From NCBI GenBank assembly GCA_028015205.1, contig CM051511.1, forward strand, positions 1,860,001 through 1,924,000: DNA of 64,000 nt, in the 5' to 3' direction. Shown here piece by piece: positions 35,024 to 47,570 of the stretch. Numbering within the stretch: position 1 is the first letter of the stretch; every line of letters starts with the position of its first letter. The position numbers were made by a program, and so were the translations under genes. The notes under the pieces were generated by a model that saw nothing but the letters and a program-made list of their open reading frames with translations, was not told where the DNA came from and did not search any database. Origin of the DNA: Mytilisepta virgata (lineage: Eukaryota; Mollusca; Bivalvia; Mytilida; Mytilidae).

Positions 35024-35639
35024 CCTTGTGATATTTAAACACATACTAAGTAATAACAGGCAATGCATTATGACAACTACATGCATAGCTGAGCTAATCA
35101 TAAAATTGGTCTCATACTGTGACAATAAATACAAATCGCGAATAGGATATAATGGTATTGAAAAGTTGATTTAGAACTTGGATATATTGCAGGAATTATT
35201 TCAAAGTCTCCAATCCATTTGAAGAAACAGTTATTTTAAAGACTCTGATAGGACATTTGCATTCACCATTGTCGCAAAAGAAACGATGATTCCATCCTTA
35301 TCTATAATAATATTTGTCGTGTATTGAAATTGAACCAGTACTACGTATGGGAAAAGCCAAGGGGAGGTAATTAACTCGCAACAAATTATCAAGTTAAAAT
35401 TATGAACCCGGAAATTATATATAATCCCATATTAATAAGATTGATGTTGATAATACGTGCAAGCTCTAGTGCTTCTTCAAAGCGTAAAACTGATGATAAA
35501 CGGCTCTTATAGAAGATTAGAATGTAGTTATTGTGAAATTAAATTTTACTATAATCCATTTTCATTTAATTGCTCGTGTCAAAACCTTTCACAGTAGCAG
35601 TTTATCTTTACTTTGTGTTAGTAATCTCGATGTAACTGT

Positions 35640-37850
35640 AAGTTTAAGGATAGCAAAAATACGTATATTCATGTCCTTAGGACCTGTTTGTTAATATTAT
35701 TATATTCTTTACCCCTCCGAAAGCTACACTCTTAATATCAAGCCAGATTAGACAGTAGAACTACTGATTCTAATTGACCTGAATACAAACTTACCTCTGT
35801 TGTGTTGGATATTGGACGTCTCCGACTTTTCAAACCAGTTGGTACTGATGAAATTGAACAAGACAACCGTTCTTTTCTTCCACTCTTTTTTGTCAAGAAA
35901 GGTTTAGATGCCATAAATCTTGGCAATATCTATCACCACAAATCGGTCAGATTAACAGTTGCGTCTTATTTCAAAGATCAGTCCGGCCCCATTATTTCTT
36001 ATATCTATACTACAGCCATTGCATCAATATTCAATCACAAACGTGCATTGCAGGACCTCAAAATCGACGATCTCAAAGCTAAGCCACCTGATTGTTCATG
36101 CAACAGTTCTCCATCCATGCCAGAAAATGGACCAAATGTGAACAAGAGCCACTAGATTCTTTTTCAGAGTAGGTTAAAGCTGTGGGATCGTTGATTAAGT
36201 CCGAATTGATAAACTTAGAAAGTCTATGAGTAAAAAAGGAACACCAGTCTTCGGCAACCCCGATGCTGCCAAGACATTGTCTGCTTTTCATGACAAATAT
36301 GCCGTTGTTCCTGCAGACAAGGCCCCTAATAACATCGTTTTTTATGCAAAAGCTACTATATTCAATGCTTGATTTATGAACTAGGGATTGCTAGTTAACT
36401 TGGCAACCCTACCTATAAAGCTACTACACTTTCAAAGGAAGAAATAACCGACAATCATAGATCGGTCTTATCGTCATTTGGTATTTTCATCAAAGATGAT
36501 GATTGTGATCTTCCTACCTTGTACTGGATATCCAAGTTACATAAGTTCCCATACAAACAACGCTTTACAGCTGGATCTGCCAAGTGTTTCCCAAACCATT
36601 GTCTCAACTTCTAACTTCTATTTTAACAGCTGTCAAAACGGGCCTCCAAAGTTATTTTGAGACAAACTATTCAAGAAGTGGTAACAACCAAATGTGGATA
36701 TTAAAGAACTCCAAAGACTTAAAGGATATTTAACGATCTCGGTCCATTTCAGTCTGTAACAGCATAAAAACATTGGATTTCCCTACCCTCTATACCACCA
36801 TTCCTCATTCACAACTGACGGAGAAGTTGAAAGATCTAATCCATCGATGCTCTCGAAATAAAAATGGCAACAACAGATACACATACCTTTTCATTGGTAG
36901 AGATAAATCATACTTTGTTAAAACCCACTCTAAATCTAACAAAAAATATACAGAGGACGAAATTGTCCTGATGATTGAATTATTGATAGACAACATATTT
37001 GTTCAATTTGGTGGACGTTTTTTCAAACAGACAATTGGCATTCCTTTACTTATATGAGGCAGACTTCCTTGGTTGGCTTCTTAAGGAAAAACAGAAGCAG
37101 TTAGCCCGTACCTTTAATTTCAGCTTCCGCTACATAGATAATGTTTTATCACTCAACAATTCACGTTTTTGGAATTTCTTACATCTCATCTATCCCAATG
37201 AGCTCGAAATTAAGGATACCACAGACACTGCCAAGTCTGCATCTTATCTTGACCTTCACCTCGAAATTGACACCAGAGGAAGGTTGAATACAAAACTTTA
37301 CCACAAACGGGATGACTTTGACTTTCCAATCGTCAACTTTCCTTTTTTTTGAGCGGCAATATTCCAGAAACGCCGGCGTATGGAGTATATTTCACAACTC
37401 ATACGTTATTCCAGAGTTTGTGACGTATACATTGACTTCCTGGACAGACCCCGGCTTCTGACAGAAAAGTTGACCAGACAGGGGTACGTTGCTCCTAAGC
37501 TGAAGTCATCCTTATTAAATTTTTATGGGCGTCATCATGACTTGGTTTACAGGTATGAAAAAAACGTTTCCCAAATGAAAATGGACCTCTTCCATTGATA
37601 TTATCCCTTCCTCATACCGGATTTGACATGGGCAGCACGGCGGTTGTCCAGCAGGAAGCAGAGACTGCTTACTCTTCCGGAGTCTACCCCAGGTTTTTTG
37701 GTGGGGTCCATGTTGTTCATATGTTTTTAGTTTTTAATTGTAGTGCATATATTGTTTTGGTCTTGTCTTTGTTCTCCGGAGTTTGTCAGTTGTTACGATT
37801 TTTCTCTCCTTCGAATATCCCTTTGGTATTTCTTGACTTGTTTACACAAA
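35640..37850 (+). pseudogene. Penelope-like retroelement, dead reverse transcriptase
   Basis: Inserted in segmental copy A. In three mixed frames it recovers ASIFNHKRALQDLKIDDL, KYAVVPADKAPNNIVF, DFPTLYTTIPHSQL, YLFIGRDKSYFVKTHS, LIDNIFVQFGGRFFKQT, RTFNFSFRYIDNVLSLNNSR, TTDTAKSASYLDLHLEID and LKSSLLNFYGRHHDLVYR, which fit the Penelope-like RT and thumb order. The catalytic YIDD is YIDN. A deletion of about 40 bp removes the residues after GIP that normally read MGTNCAP-like, and several frameshifts follow. The 3' UTR from about 37600 ends TTTCTTGACTT at 37840. It is the template-like parent of the tails at 2147, 13702 and 61536. No GIY-YIG domain was seen. Confidence 0.87.
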
Positions 37851-38469
37851 AAAGGTTTATAATGGATAAATGTGAGTTACACCATATGATGTTCACACTG
37901 GGATTAACTTAAATGCTGAGCATAGTGTGACAATAGCGAGTTTGTCCGGATTAACTTTACCCTAGTGTGAACAGGCTTGTCTATATATGATTAACGATAT
38001 ACAGTAGTGCATTTTACATTCATATAAGTTCAAGATACTACACAGATTCCAAAACTTGTCCTCTCGGTCTGTTTGCACTGTGTTACTTTTATTGTTCAAA
38101 ACTCACATTTTGTGCAACGGTCATTAAATCATCATCCAAAAATCCTGAAATCTCATTAAGGACAATTTTCGCTTAAAAATTACAAAAATTAATTTCAAGT
38201 AATTTTTAATCATCACTTAAATCAAGGGTTAATTATTTTCCAGGGAATCTACCTTCTCAATTTTAAATTTAAAAATTGTGTAATGCAACTAATTGCTATA
38301 TTTGTTAGCAGTTCCAAATAGTGTGTGACACCGATTTTCTATATAGAGTCCGACTCTCGATCTCGCTTGACTCGAAACCTTGGTTCAGTCGAAAGTTCGA
38401 TAAAGACCCGAATTTGGGTAAGTGTAAAGATATAAAGGTACATGTATAGTAGTCTACTATGTGTTAGTT

Positions 38470-38600
38470 GAAATTGGACGAGTCTTTGCAAATTAAGACC
38501 AGTTTCGAACAAGCGAAGATTTGAACTCATGACCAAAGTGTTTATCGGCTAGTGACTAATAATAATAACGACTTATAATCTAGACAACTCGAGCACTGGG
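38470..38600 (-). mobile_element. Degenerate tRNA-type SINE head
   Basis: The minus strand reads GTGCTCGAGTTGTCTAGA (decayed A-box region) and GAGTTCAAATCTTC (decayed B box) with the same spacing and variable-arm sequence (TAGTCACTAGCCGATAAACA) as the intact SINE. Copy A keeps only the 5' end of this relic near 32025-32050. Confidence 0.6.
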
Positions 38601-39079
38601 GTCCCCTCTCCGGAAAGAGTAGGGGGTAGGAGTGAGATACGAGGTAACAGTATTTCTGGGGAGTATAATCTTTAATCCTCTGTCTACCGAAAGAAGCCAC
38701 TGTACTCTTTAAAACTTTTTTGGAAGGTTGTGTTAGACATTTATTTCATATCTCCATTGAATTCTATTTGGTAAGTTCCCTTTAAAAGTTTTGAAATATC
38801 GATATTCATTGCATCTATTCAGTTATGGAACCAGATATGTCCATAAAAGCTAAAGGGAAGGAATGCAATTCTTTGCTTGCAGGATGTCTTATACAAATCC
38901 ATGTGAAAAGACTAGTATTAAGTAATGGAATCTTATCGCGTCAGTATTTTTTTTTTCAATATTACTATTTTGAATCAAAGCTAAAGTCTCCTTCAATATC
39001 TTCAAATTTTACCTCTGAAGCATTAAATGTCAACGTGCTGTTCAAAAGATATCGAGTACATTAAATTCATACAACACTT

Positions 39080-39476
39080 TTAAGGATGATCGCTGTCTAA
39101 TAGGAAATAAATAGAATTTGAAATAGGTGTTTTAGTTTGAGAGAACATATGAATAGTAAACAAATAAGCAAGAAAAAAAATATAGGTTCATGTGCTAATT
39201 TTAGAGTTATAAGGCCTTGAAAATTTGCAGGAAATGGGTTTTCTCTGGATTTTTCATTGTCTTTGCATTGATAACTTAAGTCTTTCAAAGATGTATGAAA
39301 AAATAAAAAGGATTTCATAAAATTTGTCAAATACCATTTTAAGGTATATATTTTTGAATTATAAAAGAAAAAGTACGGGTTCATGGGCAAAAAAATCATA
39401 TTTAAGAAATGGATAAAACCCGAGGATTCCGAAAATCTGACAAAAAGACCAAAACATGACCAGCGAGCATCCTTAA
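39080..39476 (+). mobile_element. TTAA-flanked MITE, copy 4 (in segmental copy B)
   Basis: Full length, TTAA at both ends. The aligned site in copy A (near 33408) has a single TTAA in ACAAAACTTTAAATC and no insert, consistent with TTAA target duplication. Confidence 0.9.
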
Positions 39477-40331
39477 ATGTCAACGTGCTGTTTAACAGAC
39501 ATGGAGTATATTAAAGTGAAAAAATAAAACGTAAAGATGAATGATCACATTAATGGTAAAACATGTACATAATACATCATACACTGCTTTAATCTTATAT
39601 AAGACATTTTACAATTAGCAACAATGAATGATCGTTATAAAACAGTGCAATATCATATATAACATGTCTACGTAAGTATTTTGTTGTCGAGAATCTTTCT
39701 TAGTATTATTAAAAACAAACTCGTTTAAGAAGGGGTCTTTGTAAGGTATCATCCAATTTTGAAAATATCTGATTCACAACAAAAAAGCATATTTTTTTAA
39801 TGAGTACTCTGTTGCATTTCTTGAAAGTATTAACGCTTATTTAGATAAAAGGCAATTTCCTTTACAATTTAAAAATGCATGTGAAATGCACACATTAAGT
39901 TAGATTTTGGTTTGTTTCCATTATAGTGCGGTATTCCAATTAAATACAGATAAATAATTTTCAACCACTCGTTGGTATATTTTGCATGTTTTGTGTACAA
40001 AATATCTCCACATTATAAATCTCTGAATTGTCTCTTGTTATGTTAAATCTTTTAAATCTTATTTAGGATAAAACTAATTAGTTTAAAATTTTAAAAATTA
40101 AAACAATACAAAAGTGACCTGAAGGAGTCATCTCCGTGATAAGTCTAATACTTAAACAACATCTCATTTCATACTTGAAAATTAAAGTTCCAAATATCGA
40201 GAATGTGAGTCTTTCTAGAGTACAATTATTTCTGAAGAAAATGTCCTTTCAATAGATATATTAACATTCTACGACAACAGTCATATGCCTATTTTGACAA
40301 GCAGTATTTTACTACCAGTGCTCCACGCCAC

Positions 40332-40424
40332 AGGTGAGATTCGAACTCACAACCTCAGTCTTGACAGACTAGTGATCATTAGTAGTCATGACGAACTACC
40401 TAGACCACTCGGCCACAGAGTCCC
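40332..40424 (-). mobile_element. SINE tRNA-type head, inverted
   Basis: Minus strand GGGGACTCTGTGGCCGAGTG with A box TGGCCGAGTGG and B box GTTCGAATCTC, 80-90 per cent like the head at 34936-35023. It could be mistaken for a tRNA gene, but the oversized variable arm and SINE similarity argue against that. The matching tail lies downstream on the opposite strand. Confidence 0.8.
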
Positions 40425-40523
40425 CCTATACATAATACTGCAGACGTTAAACTTGAAAAACACCGAGAAAGTCGAAGAGGAATTTCATCGACCAATCAGC
40501 TATCGATCAAAACAAATCACACG

Positions 40524-40700
40524 TGGGTGTATTCGACTCCGATCTAAATTGACAAGGATTGCCAATTTTCCTACCGTAGGTCGGTGGTTCTTTCCGGGTA
40601 ACTCCGGCTTCCTCCACCAATAAACATTGATAGCCTCGAAATAGCCAAATGTTCTGAAGACGGCGTAAAACCCCAACTAAACAAACAAAATATTCTGTAT
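40524..40700 (+). mobile_element. SINE 3' body and tail
   Basis: Plus strand, starting GGGTGTATTCGACTCCGATC, then CTCCGGCTTCCTCCACCAAT and GCGTAAAACCCCAACTAAAC followed by (AAAC). It is the part of the SINE that normally follows the head, in the opposite orientation to the head at 40332-40424. Confidence 0.8.
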
Positions 40701-41513
40701 AAATAAATGAGAAATTACAGCAGAGATGAAAATTCATCTCTTGATGAATCAACGGGGATAGTCAAGTGGTCCATCAACAATTTGGTTTCAAAATGTGACG
40801 TATTGATATCTTGCATCATATGAAAGAAATGAGAGGTTCAACACCGGATTGATGGCGAATTATATATTAAATGTCTTTTTACAGGTAATCTAAAAATAAT
40901 CAAAGAATTAGAGAACAGAACCTGACTTCACGAACAATTGATTATCATTGTTCTACTGTCTCGATAATCAAATCTTCAAATTTCTTTCCAAATACGATAA
41001 TCAAATGCTCGGAAAGTAAGATTCTATATGAAAAACTACCAAAAATATAATGTAAAGAAAAATGAAATAAGGAAAGATCAATGTCAGATGCTCACCCTTT
41101 TGATTTTGTTACTTAAAATAATCTTAATGATTTTTGGCTTCAAACATTGTGCTTATGGACGTACCAAAGGAATTCACTGTCTACGAATCCGCACAATCCT
41201 CAGACACACACTGTCTATTAAAGGGCTCACCTTTCAGATCTGTGTCAGTGGAACCGTTATAAAATTCTGACCCTTTTGAATATGTAAACTCATACCACGT
41301 GCGTTTCAAGGGAGGGCGTATAATATAACTTTCGACGAGCGGAGCGAGGTTAAAAAATTTTTGGACCTTTTTTTTTTTTGCTATAAAAACATAAAATAAT
41401 TGTGAAATGCACTAATGTAACAGTTCCTGACTTGGAGCATGTATATTTTAGAGTATGTGTTTAATTAATGAATATGATAAATTGCCATATTCAATACAAT
41501 ATAAGCAGATTAC

Positions 41514-41516
<3 letters not shown>

Positions 41517-41544
<28 letters not shown>
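41517..41544. repeat. Poly-T tract
   Basis: About 28 T, next to AAAGGGGGTGG and GGACCCGCCCCTG, which resemble the end of a CAGGGGCGG-type MITE or SINE. Confidence 0.9.
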
Positions 41545-41548
<4 letters not shown>

Positions 41549-44500
41549 GGGGTGGTACTCCCATTACGCCCTCACCTGGACCCGCCCCTGCATACTAAGT
41601 AATAAAAGCCAATACTGTATGACAACTGTGGCTAAGTTAATTATAGATTTTGGTCTGATGTTCTCGCATTATTATAATGGAATACAAATCGAAAATAACA
41701 TAGTATGGTATATTTAAGGGTTAATTTAGAACTGTGATATATTGCAGGAACTATTTCAAAATCTCCAAGCCATTTGAATGTCTTTGTCTCGGTTAACCTT
41801 TTTAGTTTATTTATTGATATTCTGACATGATATTATACCTCTGGACATAGCTACTCATGAATTACTCGGGACCATTCGGGGCTCGTTCCCCTATTGGAGA
41901 CCATGCTGTGAATCTGGATGTTGTTTGGTTATATACTAGTGATTTTGTGTTTCCTTTGAAACTCCACTCCTTGTCCGTTTTTCCTGAGACTACTATAAGT
42001 TCAAACTCATTAACCGGAAATTATATATAATCCCCAGTTAGTAGGATTTTGATAATACTTGCAAGTTCTGATGCTTCTTCGAAGCACAAAACTGATAGTA
42101 AGGATCCTTATAGTAGATTAACATGTAGGTATTGTGAATTTAAATTTTACTATTATGAATTTTCATTTCAATACTCATGTCAAAACCGTTCAGAGTGTGA
42201 AATCATCATCCCAAATGTTTGAGATCTCAAAAAGCACTATTTTCGCTCAAAAATTATTTAAAAAATGTTAATTTAAGCAATTTTTTAATCTTAATCATAA
42301 CTTGAATAAAACATTCTACCTTCTGAATTTTAAATTTACCACTGATAACGATGTTATTAAGAATTAATTATTATAGAAATTCTCATGTTACCAAAAAATT
42401 ATGATTTAATTAGATTATGAATATCCAATATCACATCAAATAACATTTCTATTGTTTTGTTTCAGTATAATTTCTAAAATGTGTAAAAAAAAATATTGTT
42501 ATTGTTATTGACTAGTGTATATTGAGAATATTTACTGCTTAGCGATGCAATAAAGTTTACTTAGAAGTTGTTTTTGTCATTTATTTCCTTTGTACAATTT
42601 GTTAATGACAATACTAAATTTAAAAAAAAACTCTGACTGATAGGACCGCTACTTATAAAATGAATAACATAAATATCAAAGAAGTTATATTCAGCATAAA
42701 AGGAAAACCACAGAGACACAACAAACTATATAATCTACTTCAGACCTCATTCATTGTCATTCATTATTAAGCAATAAAAATGCAGTCAATCACTTACAAG
42801 GCGACTGTTATTCCAGTAGACCCACGCTTTCGTAATAAAGCAGTGATATATTGGTTCAAACGAGGAGATATAATGATATAATAGTACTATGTTTGTGTAA
42901 GTGCATATGATTGGATGTTATGCTTTGAACGTTGATATATTATTAATACTATTTCGTCAATTTCAGATATCAGAGAATGTCAGGAAACTTTAATTCATTT
43001 TATTAATTTTTTTATTTATTTTTTTGGGGAGGGGGGGGGGGGGGGTAAATGTGTGAATATTACAATTTTAATATAAAATAATAAACTAAATTTGTTTACG
43101 TATAATATACATTCCGATTCGCCATCTTCGAAAACGCTCGTAAACTAAAATTCAGAAAGCCAAAAAATAATCAAAACATTTTTAATTGCCCTCTTTTGCT
43201 TTCATGTTACTTATACTCTATTTTTTCTGTTGTCATGGTTTCAGTGTGTGTTGTATTTTTAAAGGTATTGAAGTTATTTTTTCCAGAAACTCTTCAAAAG
43301 AATCATATTAATTTGGACGTTCCTATTTTTCCTTATTGCGTCGGATATACTTTGACGATATTGTTTTTATCTTGAAATCATCGATATCCAATTTATTTAT
43401 TTAATTAATCTATTTAATTTTTATTTATTTTTTTCGGGGGGGGGATATAAAATCTGTAAACCCTTTACCTAGCTGCATGCGAGTCTATTTATTGATACTC
43501 TTTATAACAGTGATACCGTATGCAGCAGCTACGATTACCTAAAACATTTTTATATAAACTCGAAAAACAAATATGGCTTTGCTATATGAAACGTAAATTA
43601 TGTACTTTTCCATTTCTGGTGTAGTATCGTTTAACTGAACCTATGTCAATTGTCTAAACCATGGTTAGTACTTCTCACATAATTGATGTCTGGTATTCAA
43701 CGTGATTGACATGTTATTTTTTATCTTGGTTTTGGCAGTCATTTGTTTTCATTTTGTATTAATTAATTCTCCTTCACCAAAAAAAATTAAAAAAACATAT
43801 AAACACTCACTCAGTTTGTCATTAGGTCTTCAATCGTTATTTTCTGACACATAAACTACAAAATTTAGGTTTCATCCGTTTTATGTATTAAATTAATCCC
43901 TTCTGTCTTTTTACGAACTAAAATCATCAGTTAAAAATACAGAATAAAAATTAAATGACAACACAAGAACCAAGAAATGAGTCACTAAAACTTTAACTGA
44001 CACATATATATTTAATATTATCTTATAGATGCAAATTTATAATTTTAAGGTGGTACCCAACACCTTGACTAAAATAAATTTGGCTCGTTTAATTTTCATA
44101 AAATTTTTAGGAAATATTTACTTTGACCTGTTGACATAAATGTTAATTTTTTTTTAGTAAATAGAATTTCACACTTTACGGGAATAATTTCATTGACTAT
44201 ATAGCAGTTTGCAAACCTCAATTTTGATTATAGAGAAGCTTAATTTCTCTTTACGTATTAAATTTTATTAAAACGCTCTGGTGATTTTTAAGAGTTATCT
44301 CCCTGTAGTGTTGGGTATCACCTTAAATATGCCTTTCTGTATTGTTACATTTTTATACGCAAATTTTTAATTTTGTGTTTATCAAAGATGTATATATTAA
44401 CATCTCTCAATTCAGGGAATGAGACGCCTTCTCTGAAATTCTTAACCTAGATTATACTCTGCAAATGTATCAAAATTTAAGAAATTAAATTTCTTAATTT

Positions 44501-44752
44501 TCGTGATTTGGAGTATTCGGTTCTTACGGTCTATAGAACGGACTTTTCATAACTTTAGTACCTTAATGAATCAATTTGAATAGACTTACTATTTGGCTGA
44601 AAGTAGCCATTATCTAAATCATCATTTTTTGCAATGATCATATCTTCATTGAATTCATTCATAATTCATTGAAATGTTAGTTTTATCAATGTTTGTCTGA
44701 ATTTGTTTTGTTGGAGATTACAATCCTGTGTTGGATTCTTTATCAATAAATA

Positions 44753-44784
44753 TTATCTTATCTTATCTTATCTTATCTTATCTT
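44753..44784. repeat. (TTATC)n microsatellite
   Basis: Six pentanucleotide units, directly after AATAAATA; possibly the tail of a retroelement. Confidence 0.9.
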
Positions 44785-45425
44785 CCTGTCACGGAAACAA
44801 ACAAAAATTCGCAGATGGAAGTTCAAATTTGAAAAGGAGATACATGTACCCTTCATAATTGACTTTATCAAATATTAAGTAATACATCCCTGGGTTGCAT
44901 AAGATATATACAAAGAAGTGCATCGGATGTATTAAAAATAATGGTTTTACAAATTTTAAAAGCGGTTAATTTTCTTTAGGGCATTCACCATTCAAAATCA
45001 TATTTATGCTTTAAAAATATAAACTCACCAAGGTTCATTAAACAACAAAAATTTTCTTATAAATCTAACATTTAGACTTTCAAAATGCCAAAATTCCTTT
45101 CCACAAAATGAGGTTTACAGAGAGTGTTTTTTACTACCGTTTTTTGCGATATCTTCTGTTTAGTTTCTTGTTACATAAATTGACAGTTAATCGACTCGAC
45201 CGTTCCTGGCACTTTTTATAATTTGATTAGTGTCGATAAGAGCTGAACATTCCAATTTTCTACATTACCTGCTGTCATTTACGGCTAATTCAATTGCTAC
45301 ATAAGTTTCATTTTAATACAGTACGATTTTTTTTATGAATGGAATTTTCTATTTTAATTAATGCTATTTTCAACTAAGGCAATACTAGATCATAATATAA
45401 AAAGCAAACGAACGACGTTTTTAAT

Positions 45426-45426
<1 letters not shown>

Positions 45427-45468
<42 letters not shown>
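45427..45468. repeat. Poly-T tract
   Basis: About 42 uninterrupted T, the longest homopolymer in the window. Confidence 0.95.
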
Positions 45469-45469
<1 letters not shown>

Positions 45470-47004
45470 TCATTCTGAAATTTGCTAAAAAGGAAAATAT
45501 ACTTACAACTTACAGCAAGATCGAGTACATCTTATGGTCGACTAAAGCGATATTTCTAGTTGTTTTAGGATAACATCTATACAATTCTCGTTTTTAACAC
45601 ACCTTCAATAATTCTTTGAATTAGCCCTACTAACCTACAATGTGCGTTTCTGAATTTACCACCTGGTACCCTTGTCACCAAAACTTCATAAAGACAAAGA
45701 TCACCAAAATATTACAAGCAAAAGAATCAAACGAGACTCATCTTATTTAATAAATACGTCGTAACAGGTAATGTCAATGTAACCTGAAGTTGTACAGGAA
45801 AAAAGGGGGGGTTACAGCGCCTTTATTCTTAGCTTTCGGACATATTTCTTTCATTTACTTATTAAAAAAATAAATACTCGGATACCTAAATTCTCTGCGT
45901 ACGATGTACCTTTTTGGATTTACTTTCATCAGGTACGCTCGTGGCCAAAACTTTGGAAAGCACTAAAAAAAATGCGAGCTATACATCCAAACAGGCCTAA
46001 ACAGTTTAGACAAGATTCGGGTAAAGTGTTTGAATGTGTTGAATACCCTGGAAACAGTGTAAGAATCTATATTTATATACTAGTATAATATTTCATAGGT
46101 AAAAACTAAGTGTTAGATGTTTAGATGTGCTTAAGATTGAACAAATAAAGTCACTATATATAGTATTACATCATGATATATAATACAACAGTGCAATGGG
46201 ATATATCCTACACATTGAAGTACATATGAATTCATAATCTGACACATCCATAGATAGGAATGGTGATACAGTAGACTCCGGGTAATTGGATATGAGAAAT
46301 GTCAGCCAAAAATATTCTATTTCCCGGAGTATTCGATTGTCCGGTAAACCCGTTTTTAGCAAAGGGAAATCACTCTATCGCCAAGATATTAGCAAGATAT
46401 TAAGGGATTGAACTCACAACCGTTGATAGGTCGTTATTTATCGACTTATGTTAAAGGTTCAATTCATTTTCTGTCAATTAACCTGTTGTTTTTTTATAAT
46501 TGTAGATTAATTGCATATATAATGACAACAAAATACAACACATTGATTAAATACATAAATACAGATAATACCAAGTTCTTTTTTAAACAATAATACTAAT
46601 TAATAACAGTATATATATATATATATGTGTGATTCTACCCACACGGGCGTGTTTAAAAAGAAAGTAAAGAAAATATAAATTATATGTCCACCTCGTCCCT
46701 TATCCAGATGAGTAAGCTTTACAGGTGATGTATTATACATGTACATGGGCATAATACTGTATTTTTGATAAAATAAAATGTTTATATCACATGCACACTG
46801 TATATTCAATTACAATAATAAGCTCGACGTAAAAATGTGAAAAAAAAAATAGGAAATTCACACATGTCACAAGAAAACAACGATTAAAGAGAGATAACCT
46901 GTTTCAGTCGTACAGATGGAAATGTTATTGTTATTGTTGGAGAAAACACAATAGAAATAATGATTTAAAGAAAGATAAGATATTCACATTATTATTAGTC
47001 ATAT

Positions 47005-47204
47005 TCAGCATCGTTTATTATTAGTAAAATGTTGATCTTCACCCTCCACACTCCTTGTTGCCGAGTCCGCAGGACGAGGTGCATTACTTGTTGCTACTTT
47101 CCAGTTGGTGTGGGGACATTCAGGATTTGATATTTGAGAATTTTGTTCATCTGTATCGGCTAATGATCTTTTAGAATCTTGCTCAGTGTTCGGTATCGGG
47201 CGAA
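47005..47204 (-). CDS. Terminal exon, polar tail of unknown receptor-like gene
   Basis: Acceptor CTATCTATTTTAG, then two bases finishing a codon, then RPIPNTEQDSKRSLADTDEQ and onward to FTNNKRC and stop, about 65 residues. Hydrophilic, with Ser, Asp, Glu and Asn, and no membrane segment. Phase 1 entry fits the Ig-like exon at 47571-47933 (joining as Ser-Asn-Ile-Arg-Pro). It would also fit the transmembrane exon at 52173-52273, so it could be an alternative cytoplasmic tail. Function unknown. Confidence 0.55.
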
Positions 47205-47570
47205 CTAAAATAGATAGCAAGATAAAATAATCTCTAGAAAAGAATTATTACGCATAATTATTCTTCGCTCGCCATGACATTTTTTTTGCTATGTCCATCA
47301 ATAAAGAGAATGTTCATATAGGTATAAAAATTGCTTCGTAGGAAATATTTTCTACACAACACCCAGATACATTATTACAAATTTATTGTGATCAGTATTC
47401 GTATGTAGATTAACCTTCATTGGGTACACCTGCCACGAAACCCTTTGAATAATAGTGTGATCGAAAGAATTGAAATGGCAAGCAGTAAGATAGTAAAAGA
47501 TAGTATAATTTGAACAGAAATGGATAATTTATCAACTTACAATTTAATCACAAGAAAAATCAAGACCTAC

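Larger units (their letters stand above)
30690..38290. repeat. Segmental duplication, copy A
   Basis: Collinear with copy B (38338-42340) through many anchors: CGCTTGACTCGAAAC, TGCATCTA(G/T)TCAGTT, TATCATATATAACATG, ATATTGCAGGAA(T/C)TATTTC, GGAAATTATATATAATCCC, CTTCTTC(A/G)AAGC. Similarity is about 70-80 per cent by eye. Copy A is longer because of later insertions: the foldback repeat, retrozyme-like array, palindromic MITE, SINE and Penelope-like element. No gene was recognised in the duplicated unit itself. Confidence 0.88.
38338..42340. repeat. Segmental duplication, copy B
   Basis: Begins about 50 bp after copy A ends, in the same orientation. Private insertions are the MITE at 39080-39476, the rearranged SINE pieces at 40332-40700, a block with the poly-T at 41290-41590, and extra sequence near 41830-41995. 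It lacks the retrozyme-like array, palindromic MITE, SINE and Penelope-like element of copy A. Confidence 0.88.
42341..47004. other. Gene-free stretch
   Basis: No exon was supported. It contains G-runs near 43023-43046 and 43435-43444, a (TTATC)n microsatellite at 44753-44784, and a 42-base poly-T at 45427-45468. Isolated short frames have no splice or domain support. Confidence 0.5.

Noticed and set aside
39097..39483. 128-codon frame (-)
   Set aside because: It is antisense to MITE copy 4; other copies of the MITE do not keep the frame.
40332..40424. A possible functional tRNA-Ser/Leu gene (minus strand)
   Set aside because: The head is the same as the SINE at 34791-35023, the variable region is too long, and no terminator follows. 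It is a SINE head.
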